Notes under the pieces: generated by a model
Databases searched by the model: none
Told to the model about the DNA's origin: nothing
What the model saw: only the letters and a program-made list of their open reading frames with translations
Source: Tritrichomonas musculus
Lineage: Eukaryota; Parabasalia; Tritrichomonadida; Tritrichomonadidae
NCBI GenBank assembly: GCA_039105265.1
Contig: JAPFFF010000004.1
Location: 6,801,501-6,865,500 of the forward strand
Direction: 5' to 3'
DNA length: 64,000 nt
Shown here: piece by piece, positions 20,182 to 28,960 of the stretch
Layout: each line of letters opens with the position of its first letter
How positions within the stretch are numbered: position 1 is the first letter of the stretch
Made by a program: the position numbers and the translations under genes

Positions 20182-21129
20182 AATATTATTTATTAAAATA
20201 ATAATTACTATTAAAAATAATTTAAAAATTTTATTTTATTGTCAATATTTTCAATTTTAATTTGTGAAATTGATATTAAAAATGTTTATATTTTATTAAA
20301 AATTAAAAAATGAAAAGGTAATACATACAAAATGATATTTTTTGAATAAATAAAATTTTGAAAAAATTGATTTACTTTGTTCGATTTGTGGTTTTTGTGA
20401 TATTCATAAAGTATACAGCATATGAATTTGATTAAGCATTCTTTCAAAATTTATAATCAAGAAATAATCAAAATATAATCGATTCAAATTGCTTTCATTG
20501 AAATCACTGAATTTATTAAAAATACAAAATATTAGCTTTATAGGTTTATCAGATTATATTTGAAAAGCAGAAGGAGCAAACAAAAATAAACAATATATAT
20601 ATATCTATTAGAACTTTTTATAAAAAGAAAATTATTTAAATAGAACAAAACCGTTAATACAGATGTCAAATAATGACAATCTACAATTTCTCTATCATGA
20701 ACAGAGATTCATTCTGTCTTACTACATCAGAAAGAAGTTCCAATTAATAACGTTTAAAATTAGGTGAACTTAAGCATTTTAGAAGATATTATGATTGATT
20801 TAAACAATTTGACTAGTAATAGTTACTCTATCTAAAATATCTATAAACTTTATTTATATTAATGAGATGAAAATAAAGATCATTTCCGAAAAATTGAAAG
20901 GGGAAATCCCCGTCCTAAACTCCAAAAAATATTCCTGGGAAGAGATTAAATTGAATGGAATTATATAAAATAGGAAAACAAAATAAATAATTATTTTTGA
21001 TCAATTAACCTTTGAAAATAATCCCAATTTAAATTAAAACAATTGAAAATATTCAATGTAATTCTTTATTTTTTTAATTTTTTCATATTTAACCACACCT
21101 TTTTTTACTTCCCCATTTCCCCAACTCTT
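20182..21129. other. A+T-rich spacer with a solo MITE-like end
   Basis: After a few bases of satellite the region is unique A+T-rich DNA. At 20610-20635 a sequence AGAACTTTTTATAAAAAG closely resembles the end of the inverted-repeat element, but I find no partner end, so it is probably a relic. No gene seen. Confidence 0.5.
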
Positions 21130-21179
21130 TCCCAAGTCAAAAAGTCTAACTTTTTCATACAAGGTTAATACACTTTTGA

Positions 21180-21504
21180 TTCAACTAACGGTAATCAATT
21201 TGTCATAAGATCGTCAGATGGATCAGTTGATACAGTACCTGGATATCAGCTTGTGAAATCATCTGAGAATATTCCATTAACCACAACAATTAAGTATTGT
21301 AAACGAGGTATCGTTAAAGGAATCAAATTATATAATAAGAAAAAGAATACTTACCCAATTGTATATGAATATCCAACAGGAATGAAGGATAATATCAAAC
21401 CAAAATATATGAGAGAAGGACAACCAATGAAATTATCAGCAATGGAACGTCAATACTGGATGGCCCAAAATATCATACCAGACCAAATAAGAAAACTCAT
21501 TTAA
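21180..21504 (+). pseudogene. Polinton relic part: unassigned protein
   Basis: A frame rich in Lys, Tyr and Pro (SSENIPLTTTIKYC, YPTGMKDNIKPKY, LSAMERQYWMA) lies just upstream of the ATPase part. Position suggests a structural protein of the element; I do not recognise the family. Confidence 0.35.
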
Positions 21505-21515
21505 CGATAATTTAA

Positions 21516-22181
21516 ATGACTGAATCACATTCACAAATCAAGAAAGATGAAGAATTAATTGAAGGTACTTTAAGAAAGAATCAACGTGATATTCAGATGA
21601 CGTTAATCAACTCCCTAAGTCCTGAATATCCTTTTTCAACAAATGGCATTTACTTTTTAATTGGTAAGATGGATGCAGGTAAATCATTCTGGATATGGAG
21701 TCATGTTATGATAACTGGGCGATTATTTATGAAACCTTATTACAGTAAGATCATATTCTGTTCAACATCAGGTAAGTTAGACAAGACAGCAGAAGTATTA
21801 TCCAAAAATGTTAAAACATCGTTTGAAAATGTTAAAGAAGAAAGTTTACTACCATGCCTCAAACGACATCTCAGAAGATCACCATTACTATAGAACGGTA
21901 ACTCAGAACTCTGTCGCTTATTAACTAAAACAAGACATTACAACCTTAAGTGTATCATTGCAGTACAAACAGTAAGATTTGTCGATTTAAACATTAAAAG
22001 ATTAGCAACAGATATTATGTGTTACCGTGGTTTCAGTAAAAAAGATTTTATAGTCATGATACAACAAACAACAATTAATCTAGATATCAAATCAACGACA
22101 GCTGAGTATCTAAATCATAAAGGTCAACATGATCGATTTATCATAAACCTCACAGCAAATGAATCACATTTTGATGAATAA
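21516..22181 (+). pseudogene. Polinton relic part: packaging ATPase
   Basis: A P-loop in the form IGKMDAGKSFW follows a hydrophobic strand, and later text (KCIIAVQTVRFVD) fits the strand and sensor region of A32-like DNA-packaging ATPases. The part is broken. Confidence 0.5.
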
Positions 22182-22208
22182 TTTGGTTTGTTTTTGTGAC
22201 TTACAAAC

Positions 22209-22484
22209 ATGGGATTATATTATTTCATTACAAATGGATGGAATAGATTGAAGAATGATGTTCATCAAGGATTAATTGGTGCTAAAAACGTAGCTCTTAA
22301 TGTATGGAATGCAACGAAAAAGGGATTAATTGGTGCTAAAAACTTTGCGTTGAATAATCCAAGGACAGTTGGTACAATGTTACAGGCAAAAACTCCATTT
22401 GCCACAGCATTCAATCCAACATTAAGTGTAATAGCATCTGCTGTAAAAAAATCTCATAAAGGGATTCTATTTGGAGGGATTTAA
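22209..22484 (+). CDS. Polinton relic part: small pVI-like protein
   Basis: A 91-residue basic protein with two copies of the phrase GLIGAKN, Ala/Val/Lys-rich helices and a Gly-rich end. It resembles the small amphipathic minor capsid proteins (adenovirus pVI-like) found beside the ATPase and capsid genes of Polintons. Assignment is by character and position. Confidence 0.4.
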   Translation: MGLYYFITNGWNRLKNDVHQGLIGAKNVALNVWNATKKGLIGAKNFALNNPRTVGTMLQAKTPFATAFNPTLSVIASAVKKSHKGILFGGI

Positions 22485-22567
22485 CAAATCATAAAATGAG
22501 TGGTAGAGAACAAAGTAATGCTATTAGATCAAGTAATTCAATTATTGTATCACGACAGAGTACTATA

Positions 22568-23433
22568 GGGTGGTCGATAAGTAACCGCAATCTCGATGAA
22601 TGACAATGTGCTTCGAAAAATATAAGTATTTCTTAAAACTATGCTTAAATAATTTTAATTTGCATAATTAATTTTTAGTTTTGTTTTGATGCATATCTAG
22701 AAAAATCATTATCAAAAAGTTCATTTTCATAATACGTTAATATATAAAAGTCAAAAAAATGTAAAATTGTGATTTAACTCATAAAAAAATAATGAACTAT
22801 AAGGATATCATTTTATCACCATATAAATTATATTTATATATACAAATGCTTCATCATGTGATATTTTTTAAGATCATTTTCATCATGTGTAACATATAAT
22901 ACTCAAATTATTTACTCAAAGACAAAAAACTGGTCTTGCTATAAAATAGTGATTATTATTCAAAATGCATTCAAGATATACAATTGATTTCAAAATAGCA
23001 GTATTGATAGAATCAACCATATTTTAATTATTAATATTTTGATTTACCAAAATACTTTGATTAAAAGAAAACAATGAATATTCAAAAACTTCCGCATTTC
23101 GCAGTTTTTATAAGTATGTGAAAAAATTAAAATTGAGGGAAAAAAAATGTATGAATAGATTTTTAAAATTATAAAAGTATTAGTTGTTTGAGCAATTAAT
23201 AAGCTATAAACTGAAAGCATTTTTGAAATTTATTATTAGCCTTAACATTTGATTTTAATGCTTTTGTCTCAAAAAGTGGAATTTTTCTGAAATCAATTTT
23301 TTTGAACCAAATATAATATATCAAAGTCCACAATAATAGCAAAAAAAATTAAATTCATAAACATTAATAATACATTAAAAATAATATTCATTACTCATCA
23401 GTCTTTGAAATTGCGGTTACTTAATGGCCACCC
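22568..23433. mobile_element. 866-bp mariner-like non-autonomous element
   Basis: The left end reads GGGTGGTCGATAAGTAACCG and the right end, in reverse complement, GGGTGGCCATTAAGTAACCG; the inverted repeat continues to about 27 bp with four mismatches. TA stands on both sides (22566-22567 and 23434-23435), the target duplication of Tc1/mariner elements. There is no transposase gene inside, so it depends on one elsewhere. It sits inside the Polinton relic and is therefore younger than it. Confidence 0.75.
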
Positions 23434-23607
23434 TATATGTATAATGAAGTCACTAGATCAAGATCATTATCAAAATCATATCACGATAACGCAAATACCT
23501 ATAATTTAATAGTGCCATATATCAAAACGTAAATCAAAGTCCAATGTTTGTATAAATAAGAAAAAGTAAGTATTGACCGTAAGAATATTATTTTGGTTAA
23601 AAATTAA

Positions 23608-24168
23608 ATGAGTTTTAAAGAAACGTCTTCATCGAAGAGTAAGTATGCCCGTGGAGTTAAACGTAAGCAGATCATACAACAGTGGATTCAAGGAATTGAA
23701 GATCCTGAATATGAAGTATTTCTAACTAAAAAGGAAGGCAAGCATATTGTTAAGTTAAGAGAAAGTCCATTATCTGAATCTGATAAGCAGTCTGCTCTTC
23801 CTGTTCATAAAGATAAATCATACGAAAATCTCAATAGTATTGAAACACACGAAGAAGATTCTGTTGAAATTAACAATCAAAAACCTCCACCTGTTGTTAA
23901 AAGAGTTAAATCTCGTCCAATATCACGAAAAATCAATCCTGAAGATCAAACGATTAATCTAGAAATACTCGAACAATTACGTAATTTAGGTGAAAAAATC
24001 CGTAATGATAGATTCAAGAAAGAGCAGGAACAATATATCAAACATGTCGTTAATAAAGAGTTATCAAAGTCCAGAATTCGTAGTAAATATATTCCAGATG
24101 TATTTATAAATGAAACAAATGAATCAGTTAATGAAACTGAGCCAGAAGAATTTGCAAACTTCATGTAA
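23608..24168 (+). CDS. Polinton relic part: unassigned basic protein
   Basis: A 186-residue, highly charged open frame (KYARGVKRKQIIQQWIQGI near the start; a Lys/Arg-rich middle; an acidic end). It lies between the pVI-like and the capsid-like pieces, which suggests a structural role for the element. I recognise no domain. Confidence 0.4.
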   Translation: MSFKETSSSKSKYARGVKRKQIIQQWIQGIEDPEYEVFLTKKEGKHIVKLRESPLSESDKQSALPVHKDKSYENLNSIETHEEDSVEINNQKPPPVVKRVKSRPISRKINPEDQTINLEILEQLRNLGEKIRNDRFKKEQEQYIKHVVNKELSKSRIRSKYIPDVFINETNESVNETEPEEFANFM

Positions 24169-24389
24169 TGAACCAACACTGCCATATTGAGGTCAGGCAT
24201 ACGTCATTAAATGATTAACTAAACTTGAGTAGATCGATTTTTTTGGTTCAAGTAAATGACATTCAACAACGAAGTTTTTTATAAAACATAAGATGAAGTA
24301 AACACTCAAGTAGCTAGTTACTTTGATATAGTCGATAACACATTTGCTATGCCAGATACAAATAAGTAATATTTCATTGATGCACATGC

Positions 24390-24495
24390 TTCATATAGTC
24401 CATCAGCACCAGTTCATGCAGGTTCATTCACAACATTCATCATCAATCCAACATGTGATAACACTGCAGATATATATAACAGATTTATTTAAATT
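24390..24495 (+). pseudogene. Polinton relic part: short capsid-like piece
   Basis: A short stretch reading HAGSFTTFIINPTCDN has the look of a conserved structural protein but is too short to assign. It marks the last recognisable piece of the relic. Confidence 0.25.
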
Positions 24496-25259
24496 AAATA
24501 ACTTTTAAAATTTCAACAATTCTACTCCAAAAATCCATAACTTAGGTGTTAATAGATAAAGAAAATGATAATTCATTATATTATTTTTATAATAATATAT
24601 ATATTTTGCTTATTTTCATTTTTTAAAATTTCTTCCAAAACTTCCTTTCAAAAAATAAACCATTCAATTTCATTCAATTTTTCATCCAAATAAAGTTTGG
24701 GGAATTTTCTCCACGGATGAAAATTGAAAAATATGCATTTTTTTATAAGTAATTTCTATACATGATCATATAATTAAAAAAGTATTCCCCAGAAAATCTG
24801 AGCAACAATTTATTTTTATATATTTTTATATTTTTTTAAATTGGAAATTAATGGGTGGATTTAAATAGGATATCGAATAAAGATAATTTTCCATGAGTTA
24901 ATCCATTAAATGATTTTTATAAATTAGAATATTATTCAAAATTATTTTTTTTAATGAAAAATGCATGTCAACTATGATAGAACAATTGTATAACTTTATA
25001 ATTTAGCTATATTTGAATAAAATTAAATCGTTTTTTTCTTTTTTTTGATATATAATATATTTAAAACCAAAACTTATAAATTGTTAATATTTTTGTGAGT
25101 ATAATATTTAAAGCCATAAATATGGTAAAGTAAAAAAAAAAAAATTAAGATTTAACAATAATTTGACGTTAAAAGCCCGCCGAATTGAAAAATTAACGTC
25201 AAATTTGAACTCAATATTAAAATATCTTTTGATGTGATAAGTTTTTTCATATCATTTTT
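24496..25259. other. intergenic, A+T-rich, one hairpin
   Basis: No gene seen. The only structured item is the inverted repeat at 25160-25205, listed separately. Confidence 0.5.
25160..25205. repeat. perfect 13-bp inverted repeat (hairpin)
   Basis: AATTTGACGTTAA at 25160-25172 pairs perfectly with TTAACGTCAAATT at 25193-25205, with a 20-base loop containing the G/C-rich word GCCCGCCG. It lies about 65 bases upstream of the coiled-coil pseudogene. Function unknown. Confidence 0.6.
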
Positions 25260-25271
25260 TATTAACTAAAT

Positions 25272-26080
25272 GCGGACGTTCGACCCACTGTTGAAGTCAA
25301 GAATAGAGAGAATAAAGCACTCAACCGCAAGATCAATGAATTGAATTCAACAATCAAAGGACTCAATGGACAGATTGCAGAATTACAATTCACTGTTGAA
25401 GTCAAGAACATAGAAATTGAAGCACTCAATGGCAAGATCAGCGAGATGACAGCTACAATTGGGTCACTCAATGGAAAGATTGCTGAACTTTAATCAACAG
25501 TTGAAGCCAAGAACAGAGAGATTAAAGCACTCAACCACAAGATCAATGAATTGAATTCAACAATCGAAGGACTCAATGGACAGATTGAAGAATTACAATT
25601 CACTGTTGAAATCAAGAACAGAGAAATCGAAGCTCTAAACGGCAAAACCAGCTAGTTACAATCAACAATTGAAGCCGAAGATAAAGAGATTGAAAGCCTC
25701 AGTGACATGATCAATGATATGAATTCAACAATTGAATCACTCAATGACAAGATTGCTGAACATCAATCCATTATTGAAGCCAAAAACAGAGAAATTGAAG
25801 CCCTCAACGGAGAGGTCACTGAATTGACCAACGAAATCTCAAGATTGAACTCTGAAATCGAAATTGAACAACTCAATGGCAAGTTCAGCGAATTATAATC
25901 AACAACCAAAGCCAAAGATCGTGAAAATGAATCACTCAATGGAAAGATCAGTGAATTACAATCAGAAATCAAAAAATCGAATCACTCAACGGCAAGATCT
26001 CAGAATTAACATCTACAGTTGAATCGCTCAACAGCAGGATCAGCGAATTACAATCAGCGACCGAAGCCAAGTATGGTGTT
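25272..26080 (+). pseudogene. coiled-coil repeat protein, broken
   Basis: One frame encodes heptad-rich repeats of about 28-35 residues (phrases such as KNREIEALNGKI, ELQSTVEAK, INELNSTI). It is the kind of long coiled coil often labelled viral A-type inclusion or myosin-tail-like in protists. The frame is interrupted by three TAA/TAG codons, each at a position where the repeat has Gln, and by a frame change near 25970. No good start context is visible. It looks like a recently silenced host gene or a fragment of a longer repeat gene. Confidence 0.65.
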
Positions 26081-26150
26081 TAGCTCAGGTTAAATTTTAT
26101 ATACAGATATCCAAGTTAGGTTCTTCATTTAAAACAATTTTTTTATCTAA

Positions 26151-27194
26151 ATGGCATATATGCTTGTGAAAGAAACTATGATATCTTCAAAATTACAGAA
26201 TAAAATACAAATGTTTTTAATATTATACTCTAGTAGTATAAGTAATAAAATTCCCTTCTGGAATTTCTTGATACTAAATCAGATGCAGAAGACCAATATG
26301 AAAATTTCGTTAATCTTGTCTCGACTCACAAAATAATTAATGATCGAAATGAATTCAAAGCATTGCTACAGTTAATAAACAGCATTGGAAACAATCATCA
26401 TCGTACTACAAATTTTATTTTTAAGCTTGAGCCACTTTCGAGACATTTCAAACAAGAAATCCAAAAATATTTTTCAAATTCAGAAATATTCGAAATTTTC
26501 AAAGACAACAAGAGAATCCTTCTATTTCTCCTTGAAAAAAATTGATGAATACATTTTTTCAATAATAACAAGTGACTTTTATGTCGAAAAGAATTATTGT
26601 GAGTATTTTCAGCCAGAAATCAAACCGTTTCTCACTCAAGAAAACATTAAAAAATACTGTTTCAAGAATAAATCATTAAAAGATGATAAATTTGAAGCAA
26701 ATTTCTATGAAAAACGATGAGAAGGAGAAAGTTACGATTATTTGTGTGAACGGATTCGATTTGACCAAATTAAAGAATTTGTCAGATTTGTTGAATAAAC
26801 AAATTTGCAGCTTGAGAATAAAATTAAAAAATCAATTTTTGAAACGAATCGATTTTTGTTTGATAAATCTAATGCTACCCTTCTTGAATATGCGCATTTT
26901 TGGAAAAACGTTAAATAAATTATTCAATATATAATAAGGAAAACAGAAGAAGTAAGTTCAGAACTGTGGATTTATTCAATCCATACTAATGATGTCAAAA
27001 TGATCCATCTTCTTGAAGACTATCAAATTGAACCTGATTTACAACAATTTTTTCGAGAATCAATTAAATGTCATCACAACGAAATTTCTGCATACATCAT
27101 TAATAATTTAATTAAAGAAGAAGATCTACGAAATGACATTGAAAACAACTATGATCACAATCTTTATCGATATGCAGTTGAATCTTATATTTGA
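26151..27194 (+). pseudogene. DUF3447-type protein, broken paralogue of the gene at 46872
   Basis: Several frames together resemble the N-terminal domain of trichomonad DUF3447/ankyrin proteins. Recognisable pieces are DAEDQYENFVNLVSTHKI, then FSNSEIFEIFKDNKR, and IHLLEDYQIEPD with ESIKCHHNEISAYIINN. The last pair parallels MIHLLENSQVEPDDKSFHE and EAIKCHHNDIALYILNN in the intact-looking gene at 46872-48050. Stops and frame changes are visible, and no ankyrin repeats follow. It is a host-gene fossil. Confidence 0.7.
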
Positions 27195-27343
27195 AAAATT
27201 GAATGATTTATGGAATTTAACTCGAAAATTGAATAATAAGGCATTGATATATATTATTACTGTACATAGCCATGTAACAAGAACATAATTATATATAATT
27301 GACTTTTTTTAATGATCAAAAATAAATGAGGTAGATTCTAATT

Positions 27344-27940
27344 TTATAAAACACCAATAATAATAAAATAAAAAGATATATATACTAGAATAAAGAAAAA
27401 AATAGATTGACAAAAACGTTCGATTCGATATATTGAGTTCTTGGCCTCATATTCTGAATCATCTTCAATATTGTCGTCATCTTCATCCTTTTCCATCATT
27501 GGTTTCATTTTACCACTATAAAAACGTCTATTTTTGAATCTAAAACTAGCAGCTTGTGCGTCCCCAAAGAAAATACCAATAATATCTTCTGGCGAAATAT
27601 CATCCATGAATCCATCTATAACAGTGAAAATACCATCTCCAAAAATAGGGTTCGTATTACATTGCTTTTTCTTATCATATGCCCATAGATCGGTGATACC
27701 AGAATCATATCTCTCCCTTGCTTCTTGATCTTTTAAAAGGATGTAGGCATCATTGACTTTTTGAAAATATTCTGCAGCTTTTTCAGATTTGAACTTATCT
27801 GGATGAACGATTTTTGATCGTTTATAATATGCTTTTTTGATTTCTTGCTGATTGCAATCAGATTTAAGCCCGAGAACATCGTATGGGGTCTTTGCTTTTC
27901 CAATCTTTCTTGCTATCTCTTCAATCGTTTGATCATACAT
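27344..27940 (-). CDS. J-domain (DnaJ/Hsp40) protein with C-terminal membrane anchor
   Basis: This 198-residue protein has a J domain at about residues 18-82 (PYDVLGLKSDC ... HPD at 46-48 ... DAYILLKDQEARERYD). The J domain stimulates Hsp70 ATPase through the HPD motif. A middle region of about 70 residues contains a Phe/Gly/Asp segment (NPIFGDGIFTVIDGF), then an acidic stretch (EKDEDDDNIEDD) and a C-terminal hydrophobic segment (about 178-197). This points to a tail-anchored membrane co-chaperone, perhaps on ER or hydrogenosome, but no targeting signal decides that. There is no Cys-rich zinc domain and no classical C-terminal substrate domain, so it is a type III J protein. Confidence 0.88.
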   Translation of the reverse strand: MYDQTIEEIARKIGKAKTPYDVLGLKSDCNQQEIKKAYYKRSKIVHPDKFKSEKAAEYFQKVNDAYILLKDQEARERYDSGITDLWAYDKKKQCNTNPIFGDGIFTVIDGFMDDISPEDIIGIFFGDAQAASFRFKNRRFYSGKMKPMMEKDEDDDNIEDDSEYEAKNSIYRIERFCQSIFFFILVYISFYFIIIGVL

Positions 27941-28134
27941 TAATATCTAATTTTTTTCAAAAGCATCATATTTCGCAAAAAGTTAAGGTTAAAAATAGAA
28001 ATATTTGACCCAAACGATTAACTACTTGTAATAAAAGAAAATTGCTAAAATATCATGATAATATTTTGTAAAAAATTAGACAAATATATATCTATAAAAA
28101 TTTCACAGTTTAATAGAATTTTAAATATGATATT

Positions 28135-28463
28135 AGTAGTATGATAAAAAGGGTGATTTCGGACCGAAGTCCTCACTCCCCCTTTTTAACGTCGTCCGCC
28201 TAGCGCAAGTACAACTGTTAAACTTTCGATACAATTCTTATATCTTTCTCCAATATTATCTTCAATAGGCGTGATTTCTCAAAAACAATGCTCAGGACCG
28301 TTTTCAAAATCAAAATCAACGTCATTGAATGATCGCCATTTTATCGAATTACATATGCGAGATAAATTGATGGACTTGTGCGGGGTTTTCATTAGTGTTT
28401 TCATATGTAATTAAAGGTAGATGATTTCGGACCCTGTATTGCGCATAAAAATAATTCTCATTT
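28135..28463 (+). repeat. Polinton left terminal inverted repeat
   Basis: Pairs with 44123-44451 over 329 bp. It is notably more G+C-rich than the host DNA and contains GATTTCGGACC words near both of its own ends in the same direction. Confidence 0.95.
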
Positions 28464-28500
28464 TAAAATTTTCATTTATTATTTTCATTAATTTTCAAAA

Positions 28501-28578
28501 TTTTTGTTCCACTTTTTGAATTTAAATTTTTGTTCTACTTTTTGAATTTAAATTTTTGTTCTACTTTTTGAATTTAAA
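28501..28578 (+). repeat. three 26-bp tandem repeats inside the Polinton left end
   Basis: Unit TTTTTGTTCTACTTTTTGAA plus TTTAAA, three copies in a row with one base difference, just inside the left terminal repeat. Confidence 0.9.
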
Positions 28579-28585
28579 TTTTGAT

Positions 28586-28650
28586 TGAGGTGGGATCAAG
28601 GTGGCGTTGACGTGGGGTAGAGGCGACGTTGAGGTGGGGTGGACGTGGAA
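28586..28650 (+). promoter_or_regulatory. G-rich tract near the Polinton left end
   Basis: A strongly G-rich strand with several runs of two to four G (GAGGTGGGATCAAGGTGG, then GTGGGG and GGTGGGGTGG), unusual for this window. It could form a quadruplex or bind a protein; it lies between the terminal repeat and the polymerase gene. Confidence 0.45.
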
Positions 28651-28750
28651 AATTTTCATCAAAATTGAACTGAATTAATGAAAATAATTTATGTAGTAAT
28701 TGAGAGATAAAATTTTATTGATTTTCCATTAATATTTCACAAGTTTATGG

Positions 28751-28960
28751 TTATAATTTATGAAAAGCATTAATAATAAAAAATGTCGGACTTTCTATTT
28801 TTCGAACCTCATAACTTTTCCACTCACGAATTACCATTAAGTTATGGTCCAAATCGAGAATATTTTTAGATGGTTTTTGTTTGTGACTAAATTCTGAATT
28901 CCATTTATTAAACATAATTTTTTGTTTCTTTATTTTTTTATCAAACATAAAACAACGCAA
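28751..28960 (-). CDS. small open frame upstream of the Polinton polymerase, unassigned
   Basis: A 69-residue minus-strand frame (LDHNLMVIREWKSYEVRKI in its centre) begins with an ATG one base away from the polymerase ATG on the other strand. It may be a real small gene or chance; no family recognised. Confidence 0.3.
   Translation of the reverse strand: MRCFMFDKKIKKQKIMFNKWNSEFSHKQKPSKNILDLDHNLMVIREWKSYEVRKIESPTFFIINAFHKL

Larger units (their letters stand above)
21130..24495 (+). mobile_element. Polinton/Maverick relic, broken, with a nested insertion
   Basis: A series of plus-strand pieces recalls the structural and packaging block of a Polinton. In order they are: an unassigned conserved-looking protein, an A32/FtsK-type packaging ATPase, a small pVI-like protein, an unassigned basic protein, and a short piece that could be capsid-related. 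No polymerase, integrase or terminal inverted repeats were recognised, so the ends are approximate. The relic carries several breaks and one nested transposon-like insertion. Its proteins are not close to those of the whole element at 28-44 kb, so it belongs to another lineage and is clearly older. Confidence 0.65.

Noticed and set aside
13876-20200. CRISPR-like regular repeats
   Set aside because: The 18-bp units are directly tandem with no unique spacers, and the host is a eukaryote; it is a satellite.
25272-26080. stop-codon reassignment (TAA/TAG as Gln) in this genome
   Set aside because: Clear genes in the window end with TAA or TGA at the expected family end, and this segment also has a frame change, so it is a pseudogene.
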